A stretch of DNA of 64,000 bases from Cutaneotrichosporon cavernicola (lineage: Eukaryota > Basidiomycota > Tremellomycetes > Trichosporonales > Trichosporonaceae): the NCBI RefSeq assembly GCF_030864355.1, contig NC_083400.1:697001-761000 (forward strand), given 5' to 3'. Position 1 is the first letter of the stretch, and every line of letters begins with the position of its first letter. The position numbers and the translations under genes are program-made. Positions 33,453 through 45,700 of this stretch are shown one piece after another. The notes under the pieces are model-generated. The model made no database searches. It worked only from the letters and a program-made list of their open reading frames with translations, and had not been told where the DNA came from.

Positions 33453-33968
33453 CTATCCCGATGGCGAAGCGCCGTCGGCCTCGGCAATGCTCGCTGACAC
33501 CTCCGAGAACTGCCTGAGCACAGCGCTATCGTCAGCCTCGTCCCATTACGCAACCTACCGTTTAGCCTCCGCCTGCTCTCCCAGGATGCGTGTGAGCTCG
33601 CGCACGGCATCGGTGCCGAGATGGCCGCCAGGGAGGGAAGACGCGGCCATATTCATTTCGGCGAGCTGGGCAGCGATGGCCTTGGCCTAGAGGTCAGCGG
33701 CTCAAGCTCAAGGGAGCTAGGTGTGGAAGGGAGCGAAAGTAAGGGACTGGAAGAAGGTGTGGGGAGGCAGACAAACCTTCTGGACAATCTCGTCGTTGGC
33801 ACCACCACCTTCCGCGAGCCTGTACACGAGACCGAGGATGTCCTCGACGGCAGGTAGGACGGAAGAGAATGTGCCGGGTGCAAGGGCAGGTGGTGGGGAG
33901 GCGCGGCCTTGCATGACGAAGGATGGAGTGTTGTTGAGATTCACCTTGTTCCAACCTCCACTTGTCAT
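33453..33968 (-). CDS. Probable Mediator subunit Med9
   Basis: Complement of join 33453..33525, 33559..33686, 33777..33968; 130 residues. The pattern SSVLPAVEDILGLVYRL, then ANDEIVQKAKAIAAQLAEM, then SLPGGHL and VRELTRILGEQAEAKRAVLRQFSE fits the Med9/Cse2 fold of two helices around a short MPGIH-like turn. Med9 sits in the middle module of Mediator. The introns are 90 and 33 nt, the second ending CTGACGATAG. The start is uncertain: the chosen ATG at 33968 gives MTSGGWNKV, and ATG codons at 33980 and 33989 are out of frame and short. A downstream ATG at the FVMQGR stretch is also possible. The small size and low conservation of this family keep the call moderate. Confidence 0.65.
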
Positions 33969-34065
33969 ACCATTTTCAGGCACGATCCATTAAACCACCA
34001 TGCATGGCCATGGGCTTGATATCAAGATGTCATCCAAACACTACTACAGCGTAACGTACAACTGT

Positions 34066-35412
34066 CTATACCTCCATCAGGATCCGGCGCACTCCCTGCC
34101 GCAAGAAAGTCAAGTTGTACTCGATCATGCCCCTACGCGCCTGCCAAGTGTCCGTGTGCAGAAGCACCACAAGAGCTAGGTGCCTGCAGTCAGCCAGTAT
34201 TGCCAAGTCAACAAGCTTACGGAGTGAACTGCCAGAGAGCGATGGTGCTCTTGGGCATGAGCCTCGTCGCCTGCGTCATCCACGGCACCTCTGGGTCCTC
34301 CTCTTCCCACCAGTCTCGCCGAGGTGTCCCCGAGGCGCCATCGTCGCTCGCGCCATTCCCTGGAGGCGCGTTCAGCGTCCGCAGTTTCCTGTCGTCAGCC
34401 ACACCTAGGATAGAGCTACTTGTAGATGTCTCGGAACTGCAAAAACTTGGTGAGGTATTCGGTCACCTGCTCCATCGTCGCGTCATTGCGGTGCCGGTTA
34501 TCCGTCGCTAGGACAACGACCGAGTCAATGTCAAACAGGTACGAGTTGTCCATCCCCGATGTCTGCGTCAGCCCACCTCTCATTCTTCAAGCGCACTTCT
34601 GTAAAGTTGAGCAGGAGCGCTTCAACGGCTGGTAGCATCTCCATCACGCCCTGGATAACCTTGCTCCACCCATCGCGGAGGGACACGTCATGCACGCTCG
34701 TCATGTCGAACTTGATCTCGGCGGTCATGTGGTTGAAGATGTTGTTGCACACGGACGGATCGGCGAGGTCGATGTTTGGAGCGTACTGCTGTAGGCTGGT
34801 GTAGTGGTAGTCCTCAAGCTCCTCGGTCATGGATCTCTGAATCTCCGAGTAGTTCTCGCCCCGATAGTCCTCGGACAGCGCCTCAGCCTTGTGGATGAAC
34901 ACGGAGAACTTCATCTGAGGGTTCGCGAGGTAGCCGCGTAGGATCATGGTGATTGCCTGCCTCACGGCCTCGTGGTAAGAGTCGTCTTGCTGTTGTTAGC
35001 GGGGGGTCCGCGATGAGGAGGATAAAGAAGCGACCTACTTGCATGTCGATGACATACACGAGTGTTGAGAACGAAGAGAGGGGCACGTCGAGCTGGTCGA
35101 GGTCAAAGTTTGCCGGCGTGTCCCAGATCTGCAGCGGGACGATAGTGCTGATCGTTAGCGGTGTGAACGCGACAGTGAGTGTACACAAGGCTCCCACCAG
35201 ACTCACTCATAATCAACCTTCTCGATCTTTTGAGTGATGCCAATATATGGCACGTCCTTGACAGGTAGGTGCTGAAACACGGTCTTGATGCAGGCCGATT
35301 TGCCTGCTCTGCGTGTCAGCTTGGACGGCGGTTGTATTCACTTGCGCCATCCGGTGACGAGGACCTTTATCCTGTTGTCGTCGTTGGCAGTCGAGGGTTC
35401 GCCGTTGCTCAT
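34066..35412 (-). CDS. GTR2: Rag-family GTPase Gtr2 (RagC/D type)
   Basis: Complement of join 34066..34183, 34221..34388, 34420..34562, 34597..34989, 35039..35147, 35207..35308, 35342..35412; 367 residues. Gtr2 pairs with Gtr1 on the vacuole in the EGO complex, which tells TORC1 about amino acids. Seen: P-loop VLVTGWRKAGKSA (residues about 18-30, unusual WRKAGKS in place of RRSGKS), GITQKIEKVDYDTISTIVPLQIWDTP (switch II with D-T-P), LVYVIDMQQDDSYHEA, HKAE as the guanine-specificity motif, and a C-terminal roadblock domain (TSGMDNSYLFDIDSVVVLATD, STIALWQFTPHLALVVLL). Six introns, 31-59 nt, all with CTGAC/CTAAC branch sites. RagC/D rather than RagA/B because of the WDTP and HKAE forms. Confidence 0.92.
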
Positions 35413-35988
35413 GATGGGGTGGAGTATATGTCGGGGGTTTGAAAGGAGGGGCGGTGGCTGTTGAGCTGTTGAGCTGTTAGATTGGGCTACAGCTGTTGTA
35501 AAGTTGTAAGTTTTAGAAAGGCGGGGTTTGATGTTTTGGACTAAATGCCTTGAGTATTGAAGGAGGTGGATAGAGTTGAGATGATGGAGATGATGGATAC
35601 AAGATGGAACAGACCAACATCAACCCCGCTCTCTCTAACAAAAGTGACGTACGTCCCTTGCAACCTTGCAACCCTTTCCTAACTCAACCCAAAGACCTCG
35701 TAGAGGGTAATCGTTGCTTTGATTCCGTCATTCACTTCAACCACGTGGTCAATGTTGATTTGATTGTTGATCTTAATCTCAATTTGCTTCCGCTTGATAT
35801 TAGACGCGTTTACCCTTTATCTCCCTGGACGCGCGCCTTTATGACAAGTTGCCTAACTACCCATAACCTCCATAACGCGTCCACCATATCACCATCATCC
35901 TCGCATAGTCTTCTGTCAATCAACCCACCACCTCCTCCCTCTCATTGTTCATTTGATTTTGTCTTGATCCGCTACCCTTCGCCTGGTC
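35413..35988. other. Divergent promoter, GTR2 and MRC1
   Basis: A 576-nt gap between divergent start codons. The GTR2 side has GTTGAGCTGTTGAGCTGTTAG (short direct repeats, about 35459-35479) and GAGATGATGGAGATGATGG (35579-35597). The MRC1 side contains ACGCGT twice (35803 and 35877), matching the core MluI cell-cycle box bound by MBF in other fungi. That match fits a replication gene, but its use here is inference. Confidence 0.45.
35803..35882 (+). promoter_or_regulatory. Paired ACGCGT (MCB-like) boxes upstream of MRC1
   Basis: ACGCGT occurs at about 35803-35808 and again at about 35877-35882, roughly 110 to 190 nt before the MRC1 start codon. ACGCGT is the MBF site that drives G1/S expression of replication genes in ascomycete yeasts. 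Presence is direct; function in this organism is inferred. Confidence 0.4.
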
Positions 35989-38900
35989 ATGAGCGCATCA
36001 CCAGACCGCCCCTTCCGTCCAAGGCGGACATATGGTCGCGCCAAGGCTTCCCCGCCGCCAGACGACATCCCCAACATGCTCTTCGCCGCGCCGCGCGAGT
36101 CGCCAGCCAAGAACCTCCTTGACCGCTTCTCTGCCAAGAGCTCTAATTGGCGCGAGTCTTTGAACGACCTTGACGCCGAAGAGAAGGAGACCGAGGACGA
36201 GATTTCAGCCGCACGCGAGCGGTTCCGGAAGGCCAAGGTCAACGCGCCTTCACGTGCACTTGCCGCGTTCAGTTCGTCGACCCTTACGAACCCGCCGAGC
36301 TCGACGCCTCCAATCAAGGCCACAGAGCCTGAGACTGATGCAACGTCACCACCACCGCCTTCCTCACCACCCCCTGCAGCTTCTCCAATTGCTTCCCCAG
36401 ACCACCGTCCAACAGTGTCACCCCAGTCCTCGTCACCGACCGTGTCTCTCAATGCCGCTTTGGAAGAAAACGAGGATGCTACTACACCGCGTGCCGCTAC
36501 GCCTCGCACTATCAGAGACTCTGCGACACCTGTACGCTCACCACGACCCGATCCGTTTGCGGGTCTCTTTGATGACGAGGAGGAGGAAGACGGGTCCGGA
36601 GGCTCGCACTCGCCCCGTCGACGGATAAAGGTCAGTTGTGTGATTGAGATCCTCTGACTGTACCAGGGTCCGACCAAGGTGGAAATGGAAGAGGCTCGCC
36701 GTGACGCCGCACGCGCGTTGCGAGGTACGCACACCTCACGCCTGACCTGACTCCAGAACGCGCACCGGAGTTGTCCAAGCCTGAGCCCACACGTCGGCCG
36801 ATCAGCGCGTGGTTTGAAAAGGCCCAGTCAGCAGCCACAAACCCTGTCCTGCCGAGGAGTCGCCTGGCTCCAAGCACGTTCACTTCACGGGCAGCGTGAG
36901 TCGGCCTTCAGGCCATCGCTGACGATTCAGAAGGCATCCCGACACGTCGCCAGCAGAGGACATCCGCCAATTCCCTACCAGTCAAGCTACACCCAGTTCT
37001 CGTGCAATCGGCCGGCCAGGTCGACGGTGCAGTACCGATCAGCATCTAGTTCTGCCCTCCACATCGTCACCTACACCCCCAGTCCGTCCCAGAAAGCACT
37101 TAGAGGACCTCGACGTCGAGGATGACGAGGGCCGTACACTCGACGACGCATTGAAGCGTGAGGCGGCCGAGGAACAGGAGCGGAAACGGTGGGCGTTGGC
37201 CAAGCAACACGCTCTCAAAACCAGGAAGCAGGCGCAGCCTGTTGGCGACAGCGACGATGACGACTTCGTAATCGAGAGCTTCGTGAAGCCCGTGGTCCGG
37301 GCTGGTCCCAGCCGTCCGTCGATTCCGTCGAGGCAGATGCCCAGAATGTGGGGCCAGGCGAGCAACCGGGCATCGAAGCGTCCTAGTACCAGTCGGAACG
37401 GTCGCGATATCCCTATCACGCATACGCGGTTGACGACCGATCTCGTTGGCCGACATTACGAGCAAGCACACAAGCTCCAGCAGCAGCGCGAGGAAAAGTA
37501 CGGGTCCAGTCGTCGGCTTCCGGAGAAGCAGGAACTAGAGCTAGGAACGATCATTCCCGCCAGCGCGAGTGCAGAGGCAGAGGACGACAGCGATGACGGC
37601 GACTCTGACTTCGCACCTGATGACGTCGACGAGCCAGGCGTCGAGGTCTGGAGCGGAGCGGAGGACGAGGCAGTCCTTATGCCGTCTAGCGAACACGGAT
37701 CAGACGAAGAGGGACGCCAGTCTGGGGCCGAGTCTGGGGCCGAGTCTGGGGCCGACGAGGACGAGGACGAAGACAAGGAGAACCAACCCATCGCGGCTGA
37801 CAGTGTGTCCGATGACGAGGACGAAGGCTTGGTCCCCTTGAAGAAACGCAGCACCAAGGCGCGCGTCGCGTTCCTCTCGGACGACGAGGGAGACGAGCCC
37901 GAGAAGCCGCTTCAGGAGGTGGCGCGACAGCCGCTCGTCCCAACGTTGGAGAGCGGGCCGAGTCCAGGTGGCTTTGGTGCGGACTTCGCGGGGTTCGACG
38001 GCGACGGCAGAGGCGGCTTCTCCCAGCTCTTTGCTGAGACGCAGGGAGTGGACGTATTTGGCGACGTGAGCTTAGGCGTTCGCACTTCAACTGACACTCA
38101 GGGCGACGCTTTCGATAAGATTCGGGAGCAGGAGGAGGCAGCCCACCGCATCGCACCGACGGCAGCGCTCCTTCCTTCAGTCCAGATCTCGGAGTCTCAA
38201 AAGAAGCGCGACAACGCACTCATCGGGGGCGACTCGGATGAACTGACCACGCCTAAGGCTTATGAGGCGAAGAGGCAGTACTTGAACTCTCAAGGGTGAG
38301 CTTAAATTGACTTCAGATGAGCTGACCGCAGCTTCTTCACTCAGACGCGCCCCAAGGGCCTCTCCTCACAGTCGTTTGGTTCTGCCACCCAGCTCGTGAC
38401 CAATGACGTGGAGCTGTCGTCCACACTGATCAATTCGAGCGACCGGCCGTCAGACCCGACCAGTCCGACAACAGCCGAGCCCGACGGCGACGAGATGACG
38501 TTCACGCGCCTTCGCCGACGTCGATCGTCCTCGTACTCCCCCAACGAGATACCAACCCCCACGGGCCCTATCCACGTCATCCAATCTTCGCCAGAGAGAC
38601 CCACACGCCCACGTAACGCCTTTGATCTCCTGAACGCTGGCGCCGCCCGGCAGCAGAAGGCTCGCAACAAGGCACGCGACTCGGAGCTCATCGACGCCCA
38701 GGCCGAAGAGAGCGATGACGACGCTGGGTGGGGTTTTGTCGCCAAGGAGGCCGAGGAAGATGACGAGGAGGACGGCTTCGTTCCCGAGCTCGTCGACGAC
38801 GAAGTGCTTCCCGACGACATCCGGGAAGCACAAGACGCACTCGCAACAGAAAAGGCGCGCGCAATGGATGCTGAGGATGATGCGCGGCGTGAGGCCGAGG

Positions 38901-39544
38901 CAAAGAAGGTCGTTGAGGGACACTACCGCGTCAAGCGGCGAGGCAACGAGTTCCTGAGTGACGAGGAGGACGAGGCTGGCCCGCGGATGAGCAAGAAGGC
39001 ACGACGGCAGCGACGGATCGACCGCGAAGACGGACTGTTCAAGCTCAGCGGCGAGTCCAACGTCTTCCTCCAGGCGTACGAGGAGGACTTGGAGAGCGAT
39101 AACGAGTTTGACGAGGCGCCACCGTCCCCTGGCCTCGTCGAATCCCCGGTCATGAGGTTGAGCGCGCGCGAGCGCGATGCGCTGCTAAAGCAGCGGGCGC
39201 GTATGAACACCGACGGTGCGGAGTTTAGTATGGGCGACGAGGAGGAGGTTGGAGGGTTCGCCATTGCTCGCGCGAGCCGCACAACCATCATCAGCGAGGA
39301 CACGGAGGACGGCGTGCGCGTCTTCGCGGCGTCGCGGAGTGTCGAGAGCTACACCAAGTTTGTGAGCGAACAGGCGGCGAACCCCCGCCGCGCGGGCGGC
39401 GGTGGCGTGTCCGTCGTGGGACACGGGTCCAAGCCCTACCCGCCTAAGCGTACGGCCAGTGCGGCCAGCGCTGGGCCGAGCTCGGGCCGCAGTCTGGGCG
39501 TGAAGGGAAGCGTGCTGTTTGAGCGCGACAGCCGGTTCGGCTAG
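35989..39544 (+). CDS. MRC1: Mrc1/claspin-like replication checkpoint mediator
   Basis: Join 35989..36630, 36667..36724, 36757..36895, 36931..38295, 38332..39544; 1138 residues. Mrc1 travels with the replication fork and passes the ATR/Mec1 signal to the Rad53/Cds1 kinase. The MRC1-like core is in the last exon: FVPELVDDEVLPDDIREAQ, DDARREAEAKKVVEGHYRVKRRG, then FLSDEEDEAGPRMSKKARRQRR and LFKLSGESNVFLQAYEEDLE. The rest is long, acidic and disordered with many SP, TP, SQ and TQ sites (for example SSQSF, FTQT, VSPQSS), as expected for a kinase-regulated mediator. Four introns of 32-36 nt; without them the frame breaks after KVSC. It converges with RIM15, leaving 156 nt between stop codons. Confidence 0.88.
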
Positions 39545-39700
39545 CCGATGAGTGCACAGTGTCATCAATGGCACGAGTGAAAATAGTGGCGGTCTGAGGC
39601 AAGGCAAGCCGAGGAGGATATTGGGATAATCGGGCCAATGCATAGATAGCAACATCTGTACAACTGATGCAATATATGAATGTCGTACAAGTCTAAGCGA

Positions 39701-42700
39701 TCAGGAGGGAGTATGGACGGGGGTTTCTCCACCGGGTCCGAGTGTCGCGCAGCTGAGTGTAAAGCCTGCCTTGGCGAGGCAGCGGAGAAGGTCGATCTTG
39801 TGGAACGGCTTGGCGAGGACGGCGCTGAACAGCGTACCCTCCTCAGTAACGGATTGGTCGTACGAGGTCGCTGCGATGACTGTAGTTAGCTTGGGTTGGG
39901 AAAGGCAGACGTACTGGGCGTGTCTTGGTTCGGGTTGGCTGTGGACCGGAGCATGCGCGCAACCTGCTCGCCCGAAACAAAGGGCATGTGCATGTCGCAG
40001 ATGATCACGTCGTACTTGATGGATCCCATGGCCGCGGCAAGCGCTCCGGGTCCGTCCTTGACGCACACGCACTCGCAGCCCATGCGAACGAGAAGCGTTT
40101 CGAGCATCTTCTGTGAGATGGGGTTGTCTTCGGCAATCAGGACGGACAGTGGGCGGTCCGTCGGAGTGAGGTCAGCCGCAGAGAGGAGCATGCCCTCCTT
40201 GTCAAACAGCGCCCGTTTTTGTGCCTTCCAGGGGTCGACAACTACACTCCTATCCGAGGCAGAGGACACGCTGCCAGTCCTAAATCGGTTGGGGCGCCGC
40301 CGGTGGGCGCCGCCGTCGTCGTCAGTGCTTTTTACCCGTTCGAGAGCGCTAATCTCGCTGGGACGGCGGGTGTGTCCACCCGCGGGAGTAGTTGGGCTCA
40401 GCGCGAGCCTGGACGGCGTCGAGCCTGCGCTCGAGGTCGAGGTGGAAGGGCTCGGCGGACCCTGTACGCGCGAGACGCTGCGCGCGTGTTTTCGACGGAA
40501 CTCCTTCGGCTGCTGCTCCGGTGACAGGGCGCTTGCGGCCATGCTGTCGCTGCGGATACGCTTGATTACATCATCGTTGGCCTGCTTCAGGACCGGGAGG
40601 TTCTTGAAGTTGAAAGTCCCAAAGTCGTCCGAGTCGCCGCTAGGATGCTGATGGTGTTCGGGGGGCTTGATCTTGGGTGATGTTGACGTGTCCTCGTCGA
40701 ACTGACCACCTGTTGCGCCACGAGGATCGAAGTAGTCTGTCGACTCCGGATCTGTCGCATCAGGCACGAAGAGCGCAGGGCCCGTCGTGAGCGTCGCCCA
40801 GTTGATGCCCGCGAAGAAGGCGTGCTGCTTGATCTCTTCAGCGCCGTGTGCGCCCAACCGGGTGGCCGGGTTCGTGCACATCAGCCGGTCCATGAGGTCA
40901 CGCGCCTCGACGGGGAGGTCCATCTCATCCTCATGCCAATCTATACGGCGTGAGATGATGTTGTCAAACACCTTATCGGGGGTCTCAGCGTGGAAGGGCG
41001 GGAACCCATAGATGAACTCGTAGAGCACCACGCCAACAGCCCACCAGTCTGCCATGCGGTCGTCGGTACTGCCGCCTAGGATGCCCTCTGGTGCAAGGTA
41101 ATCAGGTGTGCCCACGAACCGTGGTGGCTCCGTGCTCGTGCCGGGGTTGGATAAGTCGGCCGACATCTTCGGAATGGCTGAGAGATGGCGAAGATGCGCG
41201 AGATGCTTGGGTACCAGGCCTCCCGACTCTGATCCGCTCGACTCGTCGGTGGACCCCCCGTCGTGCGTGTAAAAGTTCTGATGCAGCGTGCTTGTCGGCA
41301 TGAGCTCCGGGGACATGACCGGTGAGTCAGTGACTGAGGAGAACATCGATCCTCTACGTGTAGACGCGGTCGCACGCAGATTCGTGCCCTTGAGGAACGG
41401 CGCTCGTGGGCCTCCGATCTGGCGGTTCAACAGACCGATCTTGGACAAGCCAAAGTCGGTGAGTTTGAGGTGACCGTGCGAGTCGATCAGAAGGTTGTCG
41501 GGCTTGATGTCACGGTGTGCGACGTTGCGCGAGTGGAGATACTCGAGACCTAAGATGAGCTCGCCGATGTAGTTGCGCGCCCAGTCAATCGGGAGGCCCT
41601 CGAGCATCTTGACCAGCGTTGCGCAATCGCCGCCGTTGAGGTACTCCATCACCAGGTAGAGGTATTCTTTGCTCTGGAAAGAAAAGTAGAGCTTGGCGAC
41701 ATACGGCGAGCTCGCCTGGTTCATCAGGATGGTTCGCTCGGCCTTGACGTTGGTGACCTGGTTCTTGGCAATCATGTCGGCCTTCTTCAGCGCCTTGATG
41801 GCGTAGTAGTCGCCCGTCGTCACCTTCTTGGCAAGATAGACCGACCCGAACGCCCCACGGCTGATCGGCTTGATGATCTCGAAGTCCTTGATCGAAGGCT
41901 GCACGGCACGTGATGCTCCAACAGCAGGCGACATCGGGACCTTGTTTGTCGACACCTTCCGCGAGTGGCCCGACTTGCTGCGGTCTAGCCCCTTGACCTG
42001 CGGAGACGCGGAGGTTGTGGTCACTGGCGATAACAATGACGGAGAGCCATGGAGGCCGAGAGCGCCCATTCTGGCTGACAATGGTTCGATCTCGTTCGGC
42101 GCCCCGGACATCTGCGTGAGCGGCGTCGATGGTGCGTTGGGGATCGGCGTCAAAACTTCTCGTGCCTCGGGCGTTGCAACAGCTCTTTCGATCGGGCTTG
42201 ACTCTGGCGACGGCTCGGGCTCCTCCGCAGTCGTGGGCAACGTGGCTGATCGGGACGGTTTGGTGTTCGCTGTAGATTCCTCGAGGGTCTGAGGCCATCT
42301 TGCCGGGTGTCCCTGCGTAATGGGCAGGCGTGCGAGTGGCGCGATTTTACGCTGCCCTGGCGGTGAGTTTTCCACCGGGTCTGTTTGCCCTGCACCGCCA
42401 TCCGAGCCGCTGTCGGAGCCGCTGTCGCTTTCAGCCAGCATCCGGTTGACCTTGTCCTCCCATTCATGGCGCGTCTTCTCTGAGTACCGGATGGTGCTCT
42501 GCATGCGCGCGGTCGCCATTTGCTTGCAGCGCAGTTGTTCCTCGACCAGAGTCAGGAGAACGCCAAGTGCGCGATCGGACGTTTGAGGCTTCTGCCAGCG
42601 GGTGATGGCTGCCAGTTTCTCCTCTGACGCCGGGGAGAGATACCGCTGGAAGTTGAATGGTAAGTCGGCCTCGTCTTCCTGCACACTGGGTGTTTCGATC

Positions 42701-45700
42701 TGGCGCGCCAGTGTGAGAATGCTGATCGCGTCCTCGAGGTGGTACATGTCGAACTTCCTGACCTCCACGCCCATCGGATCGGTGGTGAACGACAAGCTGT
42801 TGGACAGGCAGTGGGGCATGGAGTAAAAAATAACCATCTGGCCCTGCAAATCCATGGCCGCGGTCGCCTCGATCTCCACAAGCAACTTGTTACACGCGTG
42901 GATCAGCTCGCCGATGCAATCGTCTGTTTGTGAGATCTCAGCTTCTAGTCGATGCACCGCGTCGCACGTCTCGTTGTGCTTCTCGAAGAACCAAGCCACG
43001 ATCTCGCGTTCGCAGATGCGGCATAACACCGACTCGGTGGAGATGACGCCGTCGCGCGGGAACAGCGCCTCGGTCAAGCCATCGACCTTGGTGGCAGTGA
43101 CGGGTTTCATGACCCACATGGTATGGGATGGCTCGTCATTCTCGCGGATGAGCATGCCCACGCCCTCGAGTTCGATATACACGGGCCCAGGTGGACGGCC
43201 CTCGGCCGACTCGTCTTCAATACCGTCGTGCACCTCGAGGCGGAATCGCAGTTCCACCGTGTTGCTGTCATCCTCAAGCAACGTTTTCGTCGCCTCTGCG
43301 AAGTGCGCGCAGTCTGCAGGGGCGGTAATATCGGAAATCGGTAGGTCCAGAACATCGTCAGGTTCGCGACTGGTGATTAGGTCAACTCATGTCATAGTTT
43401 GCTTACCCAAGAACCTCGTAGATGGCGTCGTTGACGTATAGGATCTCTTCACCCTGGAGCGATAGCTCCATGACAATGTTGATGCTCTTGACCTGCTCGG
43501 CAAGAGTCCGCAAGTCCTGGATCGCCTGTAAAGCCTGCGACACGGTCGGCTTGTCTGAGGGATTGAGCGCATGATCGTCCAGCGGGGGGAGGGTGATACT
43601 CGCGGTCAACATCGAGGGGTCGTGCAACCCCGGGCCCTGAGCAGGTAACACGATGGGCGACACGCCTGCCGAACTCAGCGGTCGCGCGGACACAGGCTCG
43701 AGGTCGAAGTGTGGCGTCTCCTTGGCTGGGCGGAGGACATAGCTGAGCGGCTCATTCACGTCGTCGTCCGCAAAGTTCCAGAAGCCCTTCTCTGCCTGCC
43801 ACCAGTCGAGTACGCGGCCGAGAGCAGCGACGGCCATCAGGATGTCGACGTACCAGTCACGCCCTGGCCAATCCTCATGCTCGTCCCAGGCCTGGCCGGT
43901 CTTCTGGAGCTGGCGGATGATGTCGACGCATGCTGTAGGGCGCGAGACGAGACTGTCCACCGAGAGGTCAAGGACATCAGTGGCGAGGACGATCAGGTCC
44001 TGTAGGGTATGCAGGAACTGGCGCTCAGCCTCTGTACCACCATCAAGGAAGAAGCTGGGCGCGATTGGCCGTATGTGGGGCATTGGCGAGCGCGATCTCG
44101 AGGTTGATCGCGAACTAGATGCCGAAGGGTTCGGATCAACCTCGAGTCCACGAGGAGTCATATCGCGGGGCATGACGCGTGGGACGACGCTAGGTCGTCG
44201 GCGGCTCATGGAGCGTCGGGGACTGGAGGGCACACTGGACAACAAGGCCATCCGTCGCGATGGGCTGGACATGACCGCCGAGGATGACATCGACATCGAA
44301 CCTCGTCTGCTTGGACCGCGGGAGGACACTGGCGAGTCAGCGTGGGAAGACTTGGCAGACCCACGGCCGAAAGGCGGCACTGCAGAGTCGTCCTCAGTAT
44401 CAGTAGAGTCAAGGACTGGCGAGTCCATGAAAGTGTCAAAGTAGTCCTGCCGGTTCTCGTCGACGTATTCGGATGCCGCATTGATCCGCTGATCCTCATA
44501 CATGGTCATCTTGTCGATGATCCTCTTCAAAGTCAGGTCGCATTGCTCCTTGGCTGCGTTGAGGCGCTGCTTGACATGTTGGCGCACGGAAGCGATAGTG
44601 ATCTCTGCGCCCGGCGCGACGGGCTTGTTCTCATTTGAAGCCGATCCGGGCGCCTGAGCCATGGTCGTCGGCGACGGCAAAAGCTGACCGTCCCATCGCG
44701 TGGGTCCTGGAGTGAAGCCCTTACCAAAGCCGTACGAGGACGATCTTGACTCATGTGGCGCCGGCTGTGATCCTGAGCCCACCTGCGAAGCGAAGCCACT
44801 GGAACCGGTGGCGTGAGAACTGGTGGTTTGAGCAGCCGTGTGTGGGCGCGGAAGGAGAACGTTCGAATCCAAGTCGAGGCGGAGTGACGGCTGGTTGCGG
44901 CGCGTTTCCAGGCGCGGACGGGCTGGGGAGTGCCGTTCAACATGCCCAATGTCGCCCTCCTTGGACAGCGCGGGTGGAGGCTGCGTCACAGCAGCTGCCA
45001 GTGTCGAAAGCCGGCTTGTTGGCTCGGATGCCGTTGCCTCCACCGGCTGGTGCTGTGGCGAGCGTAACTCGACATGTGATGTCGCAGCGCGTATCGATCG
45101 CCCAGACGAGGACGACGCGCGTCTTGCTGGTGCGGGAGGCATGAGGCTGGAACCTAAGCTCGGAGACTTCTCGCTGGCACGAGGACTCTGCGGCGCTGAT
45201 GGAACACGGGGCTGAGAGTAGTTGGTGCGATGCTCTGAGGGGGACAGCTCGTTACTGAAATTGCTCTTGACAGCGTTCCACCACCCCTCCATCTTGGTCA
45301 CGAGGTTCTTCTTCCGCCGCAATTGTGGATCTATATTGGATCGTGTAGATCCGCCTGAGGACTGCCGCGTTGCCCTGTCGTGTCCGATGTGGGTGGCAGT
45401 CCGCTCGTGGCCCAATGCGCGACGCTGCGAAGCCTTGCCGTCTATGGCCGAAGTGCTCGACCGGACGGACATGCTACGGCGTGTACCGCCAAACGACACC
45501 GAATTCGACGGCGATAGCGATGACATGGATTGTGACAGAGTTGAGCCGTCATCTCGGACAGCGCTGGAGGTCGACGGACGTTCGCCTGCAATCGGTGTTG
45601 TAGCCACCCTCGGGAACCCTTCATATCTCGAGAGATCGCCGTCCATCGCTGGCGACTGAAGGGTGCTTACCGGCGCAGATTGCGCCGCCTGTATCGATGA

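Noticed and set aside
44866..44876. GTTCGAATCC, resembling a tRNA T-loop
   Set aside because: It is inside a RIM15 coding exon and has no acceptor, D or anticodon arm around it.
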